A DNA stretch of 64,000 nt from JBKCUK01 sp046318415 (GCA_046318415.1 JBKCUK010000005.1:116168-180167), one strand, 5' to 3'; positions 18,759-28,746 are shown, counted from the stretch's first letter. Notes: generated from the letters alone by a model not told the origin. Program-made: numbers and translations.

Positions 18759-18890
18759 TAGTAAGGATAATGTCGAGATTCGCCAAAATCAAAGATGAAT
18801 AGAAACGTAGCACAACCCTTGGCGGCACAGCGGAAATCGCCTAGGATAAATAAAATAAAACATAGGTAGAAAAACAACAGGGAGCCACCC

Positions 18891-19571
18891 TTGCCTGACA
18901 GTATGCGCTTATCACAGCTGATGATTTCCAGGTTGTGCCATGATCTCATCACGCCAGTGGGCGCTGTCGTATCAGGTTTTGAGGTGCTGAATCTCGCAGA
19001 ACCTCAGGAACGCGAAAATCTCATTCACATCATTCAACAAAGCGCCCAAACAGGATCCCGTCGACTGGCCATTTATCGCGCAGCCTTCGGCTATGGCAGC
19101 GCGGATGTCCTCAGTGATGCCCAACGGTTGTCAGCCCTTGTGGAGGACTTCATTCAATCGTGCAAGCTAACCCTCACATGGGAACACGCGCTTTGCCAAG
19201 AAGATCTGGTGGGCGAGCATGATCAGCTGGAGTGGATGCGTTTATTTCTCAATATTCTCATTCTTGTGTGCGAGCTTGCTCCCTTTGGGGGCGAGGTGCA
19301 AATTGCACTCATTCACCAACGCGGCGATCTTTCTGCAAGCTTTACCCTCAAGGGTAATCTGGTGGAATTGCGCCCAGACATCGTCAGTGGCCTGAAAGGC
19401 TACTTGTCAGAAGATGGCTATACCCCGCGCAATATTCTGGCGCACTTGGCCTACCTTCGTGCCAGGGAATTGGGGGCGTCTTTCGATTTCAATCAGCAAA
19501 ACCGGGAACAGTTCACCTTTAATCTCAATGGTGGACGGAATTTAGCATTTGCACCCACAACACTTTTTTAA
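18891..19571 (+). CDS. chpT: ChpT-like histidine phosphotransferase
   Basis: 226 residues. The TTG start at 18891 has GGGAG six bases upstream; an ATG four codons later is spaced less well. The N-terminal helix carries SRLCHDLITPVGAVVSGFEVL, the phospho-accepting His region of the ChpT (HPTransfase) family. The rest resembles a degenerate histidine-kinase ATPase fold lacking ATP-binding boxes, as in ChpT. In Caulobacter ChpT passes phosphate from CckA to CtrA and CpdR. Here it is directly before cheA, with a CtrA-type box between them. It could serve the cell-cycle relay, the chemotaxis set, or both. Confidence 0.88.
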   Translation: MPDSMRLSQLMISRLCHDLITPVGAVVSGFEVLNLAEPQERENLIHIIQQSAQTGSRRLAIYRAAFGYGSADVLSDAQRLSALVEDFIQSCKLTLTWEHALCQEDLVGEHDQLEWMRLFLNILILVCELAPFGGEVQIALIHQRGDLSASFTLKGNLVELRPDIVSGLKGYLSEDGYTPRNILAHLAYLRARELGASFDFNQQNREQFTFNLNGGRNLAFAPTTLF

Positions 19572-19575
19572 GGCC

Positions 19576-19590
19576 TTAACATCTTTTTAA
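19576..19590 (+). promoter_or_regulatory. CtrA-type box upstream of cheA
   Basis: TTAACATCTTTTTAA fits the CtrA recognition pattern TTAA-N7-TTAA exactly. It lies 5 bases after the chpT stop and 55 bases before the cheA start, the right place to control the cheA operon. Binding is inferred from the motif only. Confidence 0.6.
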
Positions 19591-19644
19591 ACTTTTACTT
19601 GTCTTCTGAATGTACGTGAAAATTACGTCCGTGCGGAGGATGTT

Positions 19645-22386
19645 GTGGACGAGCTACTTACTGAATTCCTCACAGAATCGAGTGAAAACATATCTGCCCT
19701 TGACCAAGACATGGTCACTCTGGAGCAAAATCCAGACAATCCAGACTTGCTTGGACGCATTTTTCGCACCATGCACACCATTAAAGGTACCTGTGGTTTT
19801 ATTGGGCTACCGCGCCTTGAGCATGTTGCCCATGCGGGTGAGAACGTGTTGGGCAAGATTCGAGAGGGGGCCATTCCCGTCACCCCTGCCGTGGTGACCC
19901 TGATTCTGGAATGCTTTGACCGCATTAAAATGATTCTGGCCACCCTTGAGGCAACTCAAAAGGAACCAGAAGGTGATGACGAGGAATTAATCGCGCGCCT
20001 GGAAGCCGCAGCAGCAGGGGAGAGTTTAGCCACACACTCCTCTCCCGCGAGCGGCGCCACAACAGGCAGCAGTGACGTCGCCTCAGAACCTTCCAGTGAC
20101 GCCCCTTCTGGGGATGGATCACATCCCTCCGCAAGCGACGGGATCGAGCGAACAAAAAGCGACCATGCAAATCAAGAAGCACCAGCCGTATCTCTCGATA
20201 GCCAGCCAAGTACGGAGGCCACACCAGCAGCCCCCGAGCATGCAGCGCCTGCTGCGCCCGCCGCTGCGCCCGTATCTGCAACTCCTGCGACTCCTGCAGG
20301 GGATAGTAACGATGGGGGCCTTTCAAACAAGTCTATTCGCGTCAACGTCCATCTCCTTGAAAATTTGATGACGGTCGTCAGTGAACTTGTTTTGACACGA
20401 AATCAGCTACTGCAAATGTTGCGCCAGCATGAAGACAGCGAATTTGCAGTCCCTTTGCAGCGACTGAACCACGTCACCTCCGAACTCCAAGATGGCGTGA
20501 TGAAAACCCGTATGCAGCCCATTGGCAACGCCTGGTCTAAGCTGCCAAGGTTGGTGCGAGATTTGGCCCACGATCTTGGCAAGCGAATTGATCTCGAGAT
20601 GCGTGGTGAGGACACAGAACTCGACCGTCAGGTTCTAGAACTTATCAAGGATCCCCTGACCCACATGGTGCGCAATTCGGCGGATCATGGAATCGAAATG
20701 CCGCAAGATCGTCTTGCTGCCGGCAAGCCGGAATCGGGGAAAATCACCCTCAATGCGTACCACGAAGGTGGGCATATCATTATTGAAATTATCGATAATG
20801 GTCGCGGTTTGAATCTTGAAAAAATCAAGAAGAAGGCCTTAACCATGGGGCTGGTGACCGAGTCGGAACTTGCCAATATGAGCGACGCCCAAGTGCGCCA
20901 AATTATTTTCCGGGCAGGATTCTCCACCGCTTCGCAAGTTACGCATGTTTCTGGGCGTGGCGTGGGGATGGATGTGGTGCGCGAAAACATCCAAAAAATC
21001 GGTGGCACCATCGATATGGAATCGACCGAGGGTAAAGGCACGCGCTTTATGATCAAAATCCCCCTCACCTTAGCGATTATTTCCGCTTTAATTGTAGAGG
21101 CCGGTGGCGAGCGTTTTGCTGTGCCTCAGATCTCTGTGGTAGAGCTGGTGCGCGCTGGCGTCCACAGCGCAAATGCCATTGAAATGATTAATAATGTGCC
21201 TTTCTTGCGCTTGCGCGAACGCCTTTTGCCCCTCGTTTCCCTTGCGGTAGGCCTCAAACTCAGGGATGAAAACTCTGTGCATGAAGAACTGCTGCACAAA
21301 GATAATTTTATCGTGGTAACGCAAGTTGGCTCACTGGTTTACGGCATTATTGTGGATCAGGTTTTCGAAACCCAGGAAATTGTGGTCAAGCCCGTCTCAA
21401 ATATCTTACGCAACATTAGCGTCTTCTCTGGCAATACAATTCTTGGTGATGGAAGTGTCGTTATGATCCTTGACCCCAACGGCATAGCGGGATCCATGGG
21501 TGAGGTGAACTCCACAAGCTATGTTGATTCGGAAGAGAACGGCCGCTCTAAATATCGTCAAACAAGCTCAACATCACTGTTGATTTTCCAAGCCGGTTCT
21601 AATGTACCAAAGGCAGTTCCACTTGCCCTTGTTGCGCGCCTTGAAGAAATTGAAGTTGAGCAGATTGAGCGTTCTAACGGTCAACTGGTTGTGCAGTATC
21701 GAGGTCAGCTGATGCCCTTGGTCCCGATTGAACCGACGCAGCAATTGCATACCAAGGGGCGGCAACCCATCTTGGTATTCAGCGATGCGGACCGGTTTGT
21801 CGGACTTATTGTTGATGAAATCATTGATATCGTTGAAGATAACATCGACATCAAATTGCGCTCAAGCTACCAGGGTTCTTTTGGCAGTGCAGTCATTTGT
21901 GGACATGCCACAGAGATTTTGGATGCAGATTTCTTTATCCGCCAAGCAGTTCCTGATTGGTTCTCAAGCGGCCCCTTCACCAAGCCAGATGAAAAGAAAG
22001 ATAAAGCCCGCGTCTTGTTGGTGGACGATAGCGTGTTTTTCCGCAATCTCGTGGTCCCCATTCTTAAAATGAATGGCTTTGATGTTTATGCCACCGAAAC
22101 GCCAGAGGAAGCTCTGCTGTTACACGACGAAGGACAGGTCTTTGATATTATTATCAGTGACATTGAATTCCCTGCGATGAATGGCTTCGACTTTGCCCGA
22201 AAAGTGAGGGAGCTTGAGTTGTGGAAAGATAAGCCCATGCTAGCGCTCTCCTCCCACGGGTCCGAGGAGGATTACAATCGCGGACGGGAAGCCGGATTTG
22301 ATGATTACGTCCAAAAAAGTGACAGGGATGCCTTGCTGCATACCCTTGAGCAAATCTATCAGTTAAGTAGGAGAACTGCGGCATGA
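19645..22386 (+). CDS. cheA: Hybrid chemotaxis histidine kinase CheA with C-terminal receiver
   Basis: 913 residues from a GTG preceded by CGGAGGA. Domains in order: Hpt with phospho-His44 (MHTIKGTCGF); a long Ala/Pro/Ser linker (about 115-225) that contains no clear P2 domain; dimerisation helices; an HATPase with N box (HMVRNSADHGIE) and G boxes (DNGRGL; GRGVGMDVV); a CheW-like domain; a second, more divergent CheW-like segment; and a receiver at about 790-910 (LLVDDSVFF; IISDIEFP). It phosphorylates CheY and CheB in response to chemoreceptors. The fused receiver may act as a phosphate sink or adaptor. The stop overlaps the cheW start (ATGA). Confidence 0.96.
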   Translation: MDELLTEFLTESSENISALDQDMVTLEQNPDNPDLLGRIFRTMHTIKGTCGFIGLPRLEHVAHAGENVLGKIREGAIPVTPAVVTLILECFDRIKMILATLEATQKEPEGDDEELIARLEAAAAGESLATHSSPASGATTGSSDVASEPSSDAPSGDGSHPSASDGIERTKSDHANQEAPAVSLDSQPSTEATPAAPEHAAPAAPAAAPVSATPATPAGDSNDGGLSNKSIRVNVHLLENLMTVVSELVLTRNQLLQMLRQHEDSEFAVPLQRLNHVTSELQDGVMKTRMQPIGNAWSKLPRLVRDLAHDLGKRIDLEMRGEDTELDRQVLELIKDPLTHMVRNSADHGIEMPQDRLAAGKPESGKITLNAYHEGGHIIIEIIDNGRGLNLEKIKKKALTMGLVTESELANMSDAQVRQIIFRAGFSTASQVTHVSGRGVGMDVVRENIQKIGGTIDMESTEGKGTRFMIKIPLTLAIISALIVEAGGERFAVPQISVVELVRAGVHSANAIEMINNVPFLRLRERLLPLVSLAVGLKLRDENSVHEELLHKDNFIVVTQVGSLVYGIIVDQVFETQEIVVKPVSNILRNISVFSGNTILGDGSVVMILDPNGIAGSMGEVNSTSYVDSEENGRSKYRQTSSTSLLIFQAGSNVPKAVPLALVARLEEIEVEQIERSNGQLVVQYRGQLMPLVPIEPTQQLHTKGRQPILVFSDADRFVGLIVDEIIDIVEDNIDIKLRSSYQGSFGSAVICGHATEILDADFFIRQAVPDWFSSGPFTKPDEKKDKARVLLVDDSVFFRNLVVPILKMNGFDVYATETPEEALLLHDEGQVFDIIISDIEFPAMNGFDFARKVRELELWKDKPMLALSSHGSEEDYNRGREAGFDDYVQKSDRDALLHTLEQIYQLSRRTAA

Positions 22387-22874
22387 GTGGCTCACCCTCA
22401 AACGTGCGTCGAGAACGCGAAGCAGCTAACGTCATCGCCAAACAGGACTTCGTTACCGTCTCCATTGAAGGGCAACTGTTTGGGATTCCAGTCCTGATGG
22501 TGCAAGATATCCTGAGTCCTCAGAAAATTACACCCGTTCCGCTTGCGCCCGCAGCGGTCGAGGGATCTCTCAATCTGCGTGGACGTATTGTGACTGCAAT
22601 CAATGTCCGCACAAAGCTTGGAATATCGCCATCGAAAGAATTCCACACGCCCATGAATGTTGTTGTCGAGAGCGGGGGCGAACTCTACAGCTTGATGGTG
22701 GATTCCGTTGGCGAAGTTTTGAGTTTGCCGGATGATCAGTTTGAGGCAAATCCAGCGACCCTCGACGAGCTTTGGCGCGCTGTTTCACAAGGAATCTACC
22801 GACTGGAGGGACAACTTTTGGTCATTCTTAATGTGGCTTCGCTGTTAAGCTTTGAGACAGATACCGGGAATTAA
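22383..22874 (+). CDS. cheW: Chemotaxis coupling protein CheW
   Basis: 163 residues, one CheW domain (DFVTVSIEGQLFGIPVLMVQDIL; GSLNLRGRIVTAINVRTKLG; VDSVGEVLSLPDDQFE). It bridges chemoreceptors to CheA at the inner membrane. The ATG overlaps the cheA stop codon, so the two are translationally coupled. Confidence 0.95.
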   Translation: MSGSPSNVRREREAANVIAKQDFVTVSIEGQLFGIPVLMVQDILSPQKITPVPLAPAAVEGSLNLRGRIVTAINVRTKLGISPSKEFHTPMNVVVESGGELYSLMVDSVGEVLSLPDDQFEANPATLDELWRAVSQGIYRLEGQLLVILNVASLLSFETDTGN

Positions 22875-22940
22875 GAACGCTATGCAACAAAACAAAACAG
22901 TCCATCGCACAGACAACTATGAACAAGAAGTGGGGCCTCG

Positions 22941-23306
22941 ATGACATTGTGCCTAATCGTGGATGACTCTTCAACAGTGCGCAAGGCGATTCGTTATATT
23001 GTTCAGGACTTTTCATTTACAATTGAAGAGGCTGAAGATGGCGAGAAAGCCCTTGAAAAATGTCACATCTCCATGCCGGATGTGATTCTTCTAGATTGGA
23101 ACATGCCTGTCATGAATGGCATGGAATTTCTAAAAGCGATCCGATCAGAACCCGGCGGTAGCCGACCTAAAATTATATTTTGCACAACGGAAAACGAGTT
23201 TAGCCGCATTCAAGAAGCTATTGTGAATGGTGCCGATGAATATGTGATGAAACCTTTTGATAAAAATATTATTCGCGAAAAATTAGAACAAGTGGGAATC
23301 ATCTAA
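22941..23306 (+). CDS. cheY: CheY-type response regulator
   Basis: 121 residues, a single receiver domain. The acidic pair is in IVDDSSTVRK, the phospho-accepting Asp in ILLDWNMP, the Thr position in FCTTENE and the Lys in VMKPF. In chemotaxis, phospho-CheY binds the flagellar switch. The next gene starts one base after its stop. Confidence 0.92.
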   Translation: MTLCLIVDDSSTVRKAIRYIVQDFSFTIEEAEDGEKALEKCHISMPDVILLDWNMPVMNGMEFLKAIRSEPGGSRPKIIFCTTENEFSRIQEAIVNGADEYVMKPFDKNIIREKLEQVGII

Positions 23307-23307
23307 A

Positions 23308-24444
23308 GTGTCATTATTTACGCGTCCACCAGAAACGCCAGACACAAGCAGCCAACAGCTCCGCGTTATGGTTGTGGATGACTCTGCGGCGGTGAGGGGA
23401 GCGATTACACGCATCCTGGAATCCGACCCCGAGATCAAGGTGGTATCTTCTGCAACCAACGGCAAAGCAGCCATTGAGGCGCTTTCAAGATCGCCCGTTG
23501 ACGTGGTAGTTCTAGACATCGAAATGCCCATTATGGATGGCATGACAGCATTGCCGCAAATTATGGCCGCTCACCCAGATTTGAAGGTCATTATGGCCTC
23601 TACATTGACCTTAAAAAATGCAGAAATTAGCATGAAGGCTCTCTCCTTAGGAGCTGCCGATTATGTGCCAAAACCCTCAAACCTCTATGAGTCAACGTCC
23701 TCACGGGATTTTCGGCATGAGTTAATCTCAACGATTAAAGCCCATGCCAACGCAAGACGTCGTAAACTCATGATGCCACAGCCTGGCAAAGGACCTATTG
23801 GCAGTTCTGCGCAATTGAGCAGCAAGCTCTATCCGGGGCAGGAAGTCAAGCTGCGGCCCTTTTCAAAAGTGGTCCCAGAAGTGATTGGCATAGGTTCTTC
23901 TACCGGCGGTCCCCAAGCCCTTTTAACCGTGCTGAAGGGCATTAAAGGAATGTGGTGGCAGCCCATCTTAATTACCCAACATATGCCTCCCAAATTTACC
24001 ACCGTACTGGCTGAACATATCTCTCGTGAGAGCGGTCTTCCAAGCCGAGAAGCCGTTGATGGCGAAACGGTTCAACAGGGACATATCTATGTGGCACCAG
24101 GTGACTTTCATATGCTGATCGTCAAAGAAGGGGGACGTCACATTTTTCGCCTTAATCAAGATGCACCTGAAAACTTCTGTCGTCCTTCGGTCGACCCCAT
24201 GTTTCGCTCCCTCGCCGCTGCCTATGGCCCTCGGGTTCTCGGCGTTGTCTTGACCGGCATGGGATCAGATGGCGCAAAAGGTGCAGGTGATATTGTAAAC
24301 GCCGGCGGTAATGTGGTTGCACAAGATGAGCCAAGCTCGGTCGTGTGGGGCATGCCAGGCGCAACTGCCATCGCGGGGCATTGTTCGGAACTAGCGTCCC
24401 TTGAGAATATGCAGAAGCTCATTAAAAGGATTGCGGCGCCATGA
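23308..24444 (+). CDS. cheB: Protein-glutamate methylesterase CheB
   Basis: 378 residues from a GTG. An N-terminal receiver (VDDSAAVRGAI; VVLDIEMPIMDG) is joined to a C-terminal methylesterase with the catalytic triad in GSSTGGPQAL (Ser), TQHMPPKF (His) and GMGSDGAKG (Asp). It removes methyl groups from chemoreceptors and deamidates them, opposing CheR. Its stop overlaps the start of cheR (ATGA). Confidence 0.97.
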   Translation: MSLFTRPPETPDTSSQQLRVMVVDDSAAVRGAITRILESDPEIKVVSSATNGKAAIEALSRSPVDVVVLDIEMPIMDGMTALPQIMAAHPDLKVIMASTLTLKNAEISMKALSLGAADYVPKPSNLYESTSSRDFRHELISTIKAHANARRRKLMMPQPGKGPIGSSAQLSSKLYPGQEVKLRPFSKVVPEVIGIGSSTGGPQALLTVLKGIKGMWWQPILITQHMPPKFTTVLAEHISRESGLPSREAVDGETVQQGHIYVAPGDFHMLIVKEGGRHIFRLNQDAPENFCRPSVDPMFRSLAAAYGPRVLGVVLTGMGSDGAKGAGDIVNAGGNVVAQDEPSSVVWGMPGATAIAGHCSELASLENMQKLIKRIAAP

Positions 24445-25313
24445 ATATTCCTTTCAACCCCGCACCTACACAAAATAGCCTTGGCCAGGGAACCACAAAT
24501 GCTGGTCTATTGCCCGATGAATTCCAGTACCTTATTCAGATGATTAAGGACATGAGTGGCATCGCGCTGGCAGAAGATAAAGGTTATCTGATCGAGACGC
24601 GCCTCCTGCCGATTGCCAGGGAAAACGGCCTGCGATCGCTGCAAGAGCTGGTACAAGGCTTGCGAAGCGGGCGACCTGGCCTGGCTTCTCAAGTGATCAA
24701 TGCAATGGTCACCCATGAGACGTTGTTTTTCAGAGACAAAACACCTTTTGATAATTTTACGGAAGTGATGTTGCCTGATCTCATAAAGCGTAATGCCCAA
24801 CGCAGAAGTCTACGCATATGGTGCGCAGCTTCCTCGTCTGGGCAAGAACCCTACAGCCTAGCGCTTCTCATGAAAGAGCGGGAAGCACAGCTGGCTGGAT
24901 GGAACGTGGATATTTTGGGAACTGACATCTCAGGACCAGTCGTCGAGCGCGCAAAACTGGGCATTTACACACAGTTCGAAGTCCAGCGCGGACTGCCGAT
25001 CCAGATGCTCATTAAATACTTCAAACAAAACGGAAATGACTGGCAGCTGGTGCCTGAAATTCGGCAAAAAGTACAATTCGTGGTTCATAATCTTTTAGAT
25101 GACTTCAGAGGTCATGGCCGTTGGGATATTGTCTTTTGCCGCAATGTATTGATTTATTTTGATCCACCAACAAAATCTTTGATTCTCGACAAGATTGCTG
25201 CGGTTTTAGAACCCAAGGGATATCTTATTCTTGGCGGTGCCGAAACGGTTCTTGGAATTAGCAATAAATTCCAATTGGTGGAGGGACGTCGCGGTATGTA
25301 TCAGCTGATTTAG
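24441..25313 (+). CDS. cheR: Chemoreceptor methyltransferase CheR
   Basis: 290 residues. It methylates chemoreceptor glutamates using S-adenosylmethionine. The N-terminal helical domain is followed by the SAM-binding motif IWCAASSSGQEPYSLAL, DILGTDIS and the FCRNVLIYFD segment typical of CheR. It is the last gene of the chemotaxis block; no chemoreceptor or cheD follows. Confidence 0.96.
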   Translation: MNIPFNPAPTQNSLGQGTTNAGLLPDEFQYLIQMIKDMSGIALAEDKGYLIETRLLPIARENGLRSLQELVQGLRSGRPGLASQVINAMVTHETLFFRDKTPFDNFTEVMLPDLIKRNAQRRSLRIWCAASSSGQEPYSLALLMKEREAQLAGWNVDILGTDISGPVVERAKLGIYTQFEVQRGLPIQMLIKYFKQNGNDWQLVPEIRQKVQFVVHNLLDDFRGHGRWDIVFCRNVLIYFDPPTKSLILDKIAAVLEPKGYLILGGAETVLGISNKFQLVEGRRGMYQLI

Positions 25314-26228
25314 TCCAAGACGGTTTTTGCAACCCAAGACAAAGGTCAGCTGGTTGACAACACTTTTCAGCCGTTTGACAAAACTTTGAAATACAATCCC
25401 TCGGAGATCGCGTCGCGTCTTTTCCTCACGCCTTGTGAGCACAAGTAGGTTTTGAGATCCTCCCCCATCTCGTATTGCTATAAATCAATGCCCACCTGCA
25501 GTGCATCCAGCGTTTCACGAACACTGGCGATGATAAAAAAACATCAATTCCACACGGGCTGAATGGAGTTAAGGTAACATACGACCTTCCCTTCGACATT
25601 TACGGCGGCTCATCGCTTGCTCCGTCCTACACGCCCCGTCTCAGACCAGCTTTTGAGCGCCAAGACCGAGGGCCATGCCGCGCTTCATGGAAATAATTGA
25701 GTGTGTGCAAACCCAGTCAACCCAAGCCCTCATGGTGTATCAGGTCTCTCCATTTACTCCTTCAACTAATCCTCATCTTTAGGAATTACGACGCGAGATT
25801 CTCGATAAAGAAGGGGAAGGTGGAAGAAAAGTAAGCCAAAGACGCTACGTGGCACGCTCCTCCCCTTGCCATCGAGCAAGGTAGTGAAAAATCAAAGGGA
25901 AGCTCCACGTTCAAAAACATGTAAAAGGCAAAATCCCAGCAATTGGAAAAGGGAGAACCACCGCTATCCAGGTGTTTGCTGATATCTAAAGCACCTATTT
26001 TTCCAGAAAAAGGGGATGCGCTCAGCTGATACAAGGCTGGGGATATGACGAACGTCCCAGCACTTCCCCATGTCAATTGCAAAAAGACACCATAGGCCCG
26101 ACACCTCATGTCCATCTTCGCTGTCCCACCCATAAACGCGACAGATCCTGGGCAGCAGCGCATAACGATCGTTTACAAGCAGGAGTTTCCGGCTTAAATT
26201 AAGCAAAAAAGCTTTGGAGGTTGTTCCT
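25314..26228 (+). other. Long intergenic region without a convincing gene
   Basis: About 0.9 kb between cheR and a dsbA-like gene, unusual in this compact window. The best frame (minus, 25786-26163) lacks a ribosome site and is rich in F, S and C, so it is probably chance. No tRNA, repeat or clear terminator is seen. It may be the remains of a lost gene or hold an unrecognised RNA. Confidence 0.5.
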
Positions 26229-26852
26229 ATGCGCCTGGGGCGGATCGTCAGTTTGGTCGGTTTACTGTGGACACATTCCGTAGGTGCGACAGCGCCCGCG
26301 ATGATGTCTGGTGCGGCCATTGGTGCGCCCGATGCGGCCCAGGTGGTGGTGGAATATTCCTCGCTGACCTGTGGACACTGCGCTAAATTCCATCGCGAGG
26401 TGCTGCCCATCCTTGAGGAGCGTTACATCGCAACCGGTCAGCTGCGCCTTGAATTTCACCACTACCCCTTGGACGGCATTGCCCTGCAATTGGCAGCCCT
26501 CGTTGATCACGCAACGCCAATAAAGCGCTTTCACCTGATCAGCAAACTGTTTGAGACCCAAGACCAATGGATCAAGGCGGAAGACCCGGTAAAAGCAGCA
26601 GCGGGTATTCTCGGTATCCCTGATGAAGAAGCTGCTGCCATCACCGGCGATAAGGCGGCCCTTGATCGGATTGTTGTAGAAGTCCTGGATGCCCACCAGC
26701 AACGTCACATCGAGGCAACCCCGTCTTTCATTATCAGCGGCCGGCTTTATCCCCATGCACTACAATTGGAAGCTTTTGAGGTGGCCATGGGTGATCGCCC
26801 CGATCCGCAGACCCCCCAAGTGATTCACGTGAGTGAGCCCCTCACCAAGTGA
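26229..26852 (+). CDS. DsbA-like periplasmic thiol oxidoreductase
   Basis: 207 residues from the ATG at 26229, which has GGAGG about 7 bases upstream. A signal peptide (IVSLVGLLWTHSVGA) leads to a thioredoxin fold with the active site CGHC at 48-51 and the cis-proline loop ATPSF. The helical insert and FHHYPLDGIALQLAAL pattern match the DsbA/BdbD thioredoxin_4 group common in alphaproteobacteria. It would introduce disulfide bonds into exported proteins. Several Cys-containing exported proteins in the window are possible clients. Its stop overlaps the ABC exporter start (GTGA). Confidence 0.9.
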   Translation: MRLGRIVSLVGLLWTHSVGATAPAMMSGAAIGAPDAAQVVVEYSSLTCGHCAKFHREVLPILEERYIATGQLRLEFHHYPLDGIALQLAALVDHATPIKRFHLISKLFETQDQWIKAEDPVKAAAGILGIPDEEAAAITGDKAALDRIVVEVLDAHQQRHIEATPSFIISGRLYPHALQLEAFEVAMGDRPDPQTPQVIHVSEPLTK

Positions 26853-28645
26853 CAAAACCCCTACCGACTTCCCCAAGCCAAACAGACGATGTCATGGGTG
26901 ACGCGCTCATGAACCGAAACCTTGTGCGTCGCTTATTTCAGCTGGTGAAGCCTTTCAAAGGCGGTCTAATCATGGCTGGAGTTGCCCTCACTCTCTCTGC
27001 GGTCTCGGTGATTGCTCTGGGCTTAGGCTTGAGGCGTCTGATTGATCAGGGCTTACTGGCGCAAGATCCCGCTGAGCTGACCCGCGTCGTGGTTCAATTC
27101 TCTTTGTTAGGGTTAATGCTTGCGGCGGGTGCTTTTTTGCGCACCCATACCACCGCACGCTTGGCCGATCGCGTGGTGAGCGATCTCAAAAACAAGCTGT
27201 TTACCCACCTCATTGGCCTCAACCTCAGTTTTTATAGCGCGGCGCGTATCGGCGACCTTATGGCCCGCATGAGTGAGGATATGATGAGTATTCGCACCGT
27301 GATTTCAGCCTCCAGCGCCGTGGCCCTACGGTGTATGTTACAGCTTGTGGGCGCAATCAGCCTCTTATTCATGTTGTCCTGGAAGCTGACACTGCTGGTT
27401 TTGGCCATGGTCCCCGTGGTGCTGCTTCCCGTTTTTTGGATTCTGCGGCGCATGAAAAATCTCACGGCAGTTTCCCAAGATAAAAGTGACGATGTGCTGA
27501 GCTTTGCCGAAGAGATGCTGGCCGCCTCAGGCGTTATCCAAAGTTTTAATCAAGAAGCGCATGTCGCAAGACGATTCAGCGACCTCAGTGCACTTGCCTT
27601 GCAGCACGCGGCCCAGCGCACCTGGTATCGATCCCTTTTGATTGGCAGCGTGATTGCCCTTGCCGCCCTTGGCGTCAGTCTGGTTTTCTGGAATGGCGGG
27701 CTTTGGGTCATACGCGGCGACCTTAGCCTGGGTCAGATGTACGCTTTTTTGTTTTACGCGCTGGTGCTGGTAGGATCCGTCAATAACCTCGCAGAAGTGC
27801 AGTCCGACATGGCGCAGGCCTCAACGGCTTTAGCGAAAATCGATGCTTTATTTGCCATACCCTCTTTAGGTCAAAGGGCAAGTTCAAACCCAGACCAACC
27901 CCCTTCCCAACCCCAGCCTATCCTACTCGATCATGTGCATTTTAGCTATCCCAACCGGCCAGAGACACCAGTCCTCGAGGACTTTTGCCTGACAATTCTT
28001 CCGGGCGAACATCTTGCACTGGTGGGCCCATCAGGCGCAGGAAAATCAACGCTGCTGCAATTATTGCTGAGGTTTTATGACGCATCTGAAGGAAAAATCC
28101 TTTACGGCCAAAAGGATATTCAACACTTTGCATTGCAGCCGTGGCGAGGCCTCTTTGCCTACATGCCCCAGGACCCTCCGCTGTTCCATGGCAGCATCTA
28201 CGATAATATTGTGTTTGCAAAACCAGAAGCATCACCAGCTGAGGTCGACTCGGCCGTGAAAGCCGCTTATGTTGATGAATTTCTCAAGGATCTTCCCCTT
28301 GGATTAGCCACCCCCGTTGGAAGGCGTGGCGTCCAGCTCTCGGGCGGACAACGGCAACGCATTGCGCTGGCCCGTGTCATTTTGCGTGATGTCCCCATTC
28401 TGCTGTTAGATGAGGCAACCAACGCCCTTGACGCCCAAAGCGAACACCGGGTTCAAGAGGCGCTTGCCAAATATAGCCAAGGGCGCACCACCGTGACCGT
28501 GGCCCACCGTCTGTCGACGGTCCTTAAAGCCGATCGAATCGTGGTTGTGGATGGCGGACGCAAAATTGCCGAAGGAAACCATGAAGGCTTACTGCGCAGC
28601 TGCCCCCTCTATGAGAGCCTTGCGGCCTATCAATTTGTGGCATAG
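26849..28645 (+). CDS. ABC exporter, MsbA/lipid A-export type
   Basis: 598 residues, a half transporter with fused membrane and ATPase parts. Six membrane helices occupy roughly residues 35-320. The ATPase has Walker A GPSGAGKST, signature LSGGQRQRIALARV, Walker B ILLLDEATNALD and the H-loop VAHRLST. Alphaproteobacteria often carry such MsbA-like proteins for lipid or drug export, and the substrate cannot be read from sequence. The GTG start overlaps the stop of the DsbA-like gene; an ATG 15 codons later is an alternative. Confidence 0.9.
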   Translation: MTKPLPTSPSQTDDVMGDALMNRNLVRRLFQLVKPFKGGLIMAGVALTLSAVSVIALGLGLRRLIDQGLLAQDPAELTRVVVQFSLLGLMLAAGAFLRTHTTARLADRVVSDLKNKLFTHLIGLNLSFYSAARIGDLMARMSEDMMSIRTVISASSAVALRCMLQLVGAISLLFMLSWKLTLLVLAMVPVVLLPVFWILRRMKNLTAVSQDKSDDVLSFAEEMLAASGVIQSFNQEAHVARRFSDLSALALQHAAQRTWYRSLLIGSVIALAALGVSLVFWNGGLWVIRGDLSLGQMYAFLFYALVLVGSVNNLAEVQSDMAQASTALAKIDALFAIPSLGQRASSNPDQPPSQPQPILLDHVHFSYPNRPETPVLEDFCLTILPGEHLALVGPSGAGKSTLLQLLLRFYDASEGKILYGQKDIQHFALQPWRGLFAYMPQDPPLFHGSIYDNIVFAKPEASPAEVDSAVKAAYVDEFLKDLPLGLATPVGRRGVQLSGGQRQRIALARVILRDVPILLLDEATNALDAQSEHRVQEALAKYSQGRTTVTVAHRLSTVLKADRIVVVDGGRKIAEGNHEGLLRSCPLYESLAAYQFVA

Positions 28646-28722
28646 CGCATAAGGTCCATCTTGGCCACTACTGACATCCCTTTCGCTGGGATGAACGTTA
28701 CATACACTGTTCTGAAGCCAAT

Positions 28723-28746
28723 AAAAAAGCCGGGGGACACCCGGCT
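28723..28746 (-). terminator. Rho-independent terminator of rpsU
   Basis: On the minus strand AGCCGGGTG, TCC and CCCGGCT form a GC-rich hairpin followed directly by six T. It sits about 35 bases after the rpsU stop codon. Confidence 0.85.

Noticed and set aside
18814..18840. Sigma-54-like TTGGCGG element before chpT
   Set aside because: No TTGC at the -12 spacing.
25786..26163. 125-codon minus-strand frame in the gap after cheR
   Set aside because: No ribosome-binding site, odd composition rich in F, S and C, and no recognisable domain.
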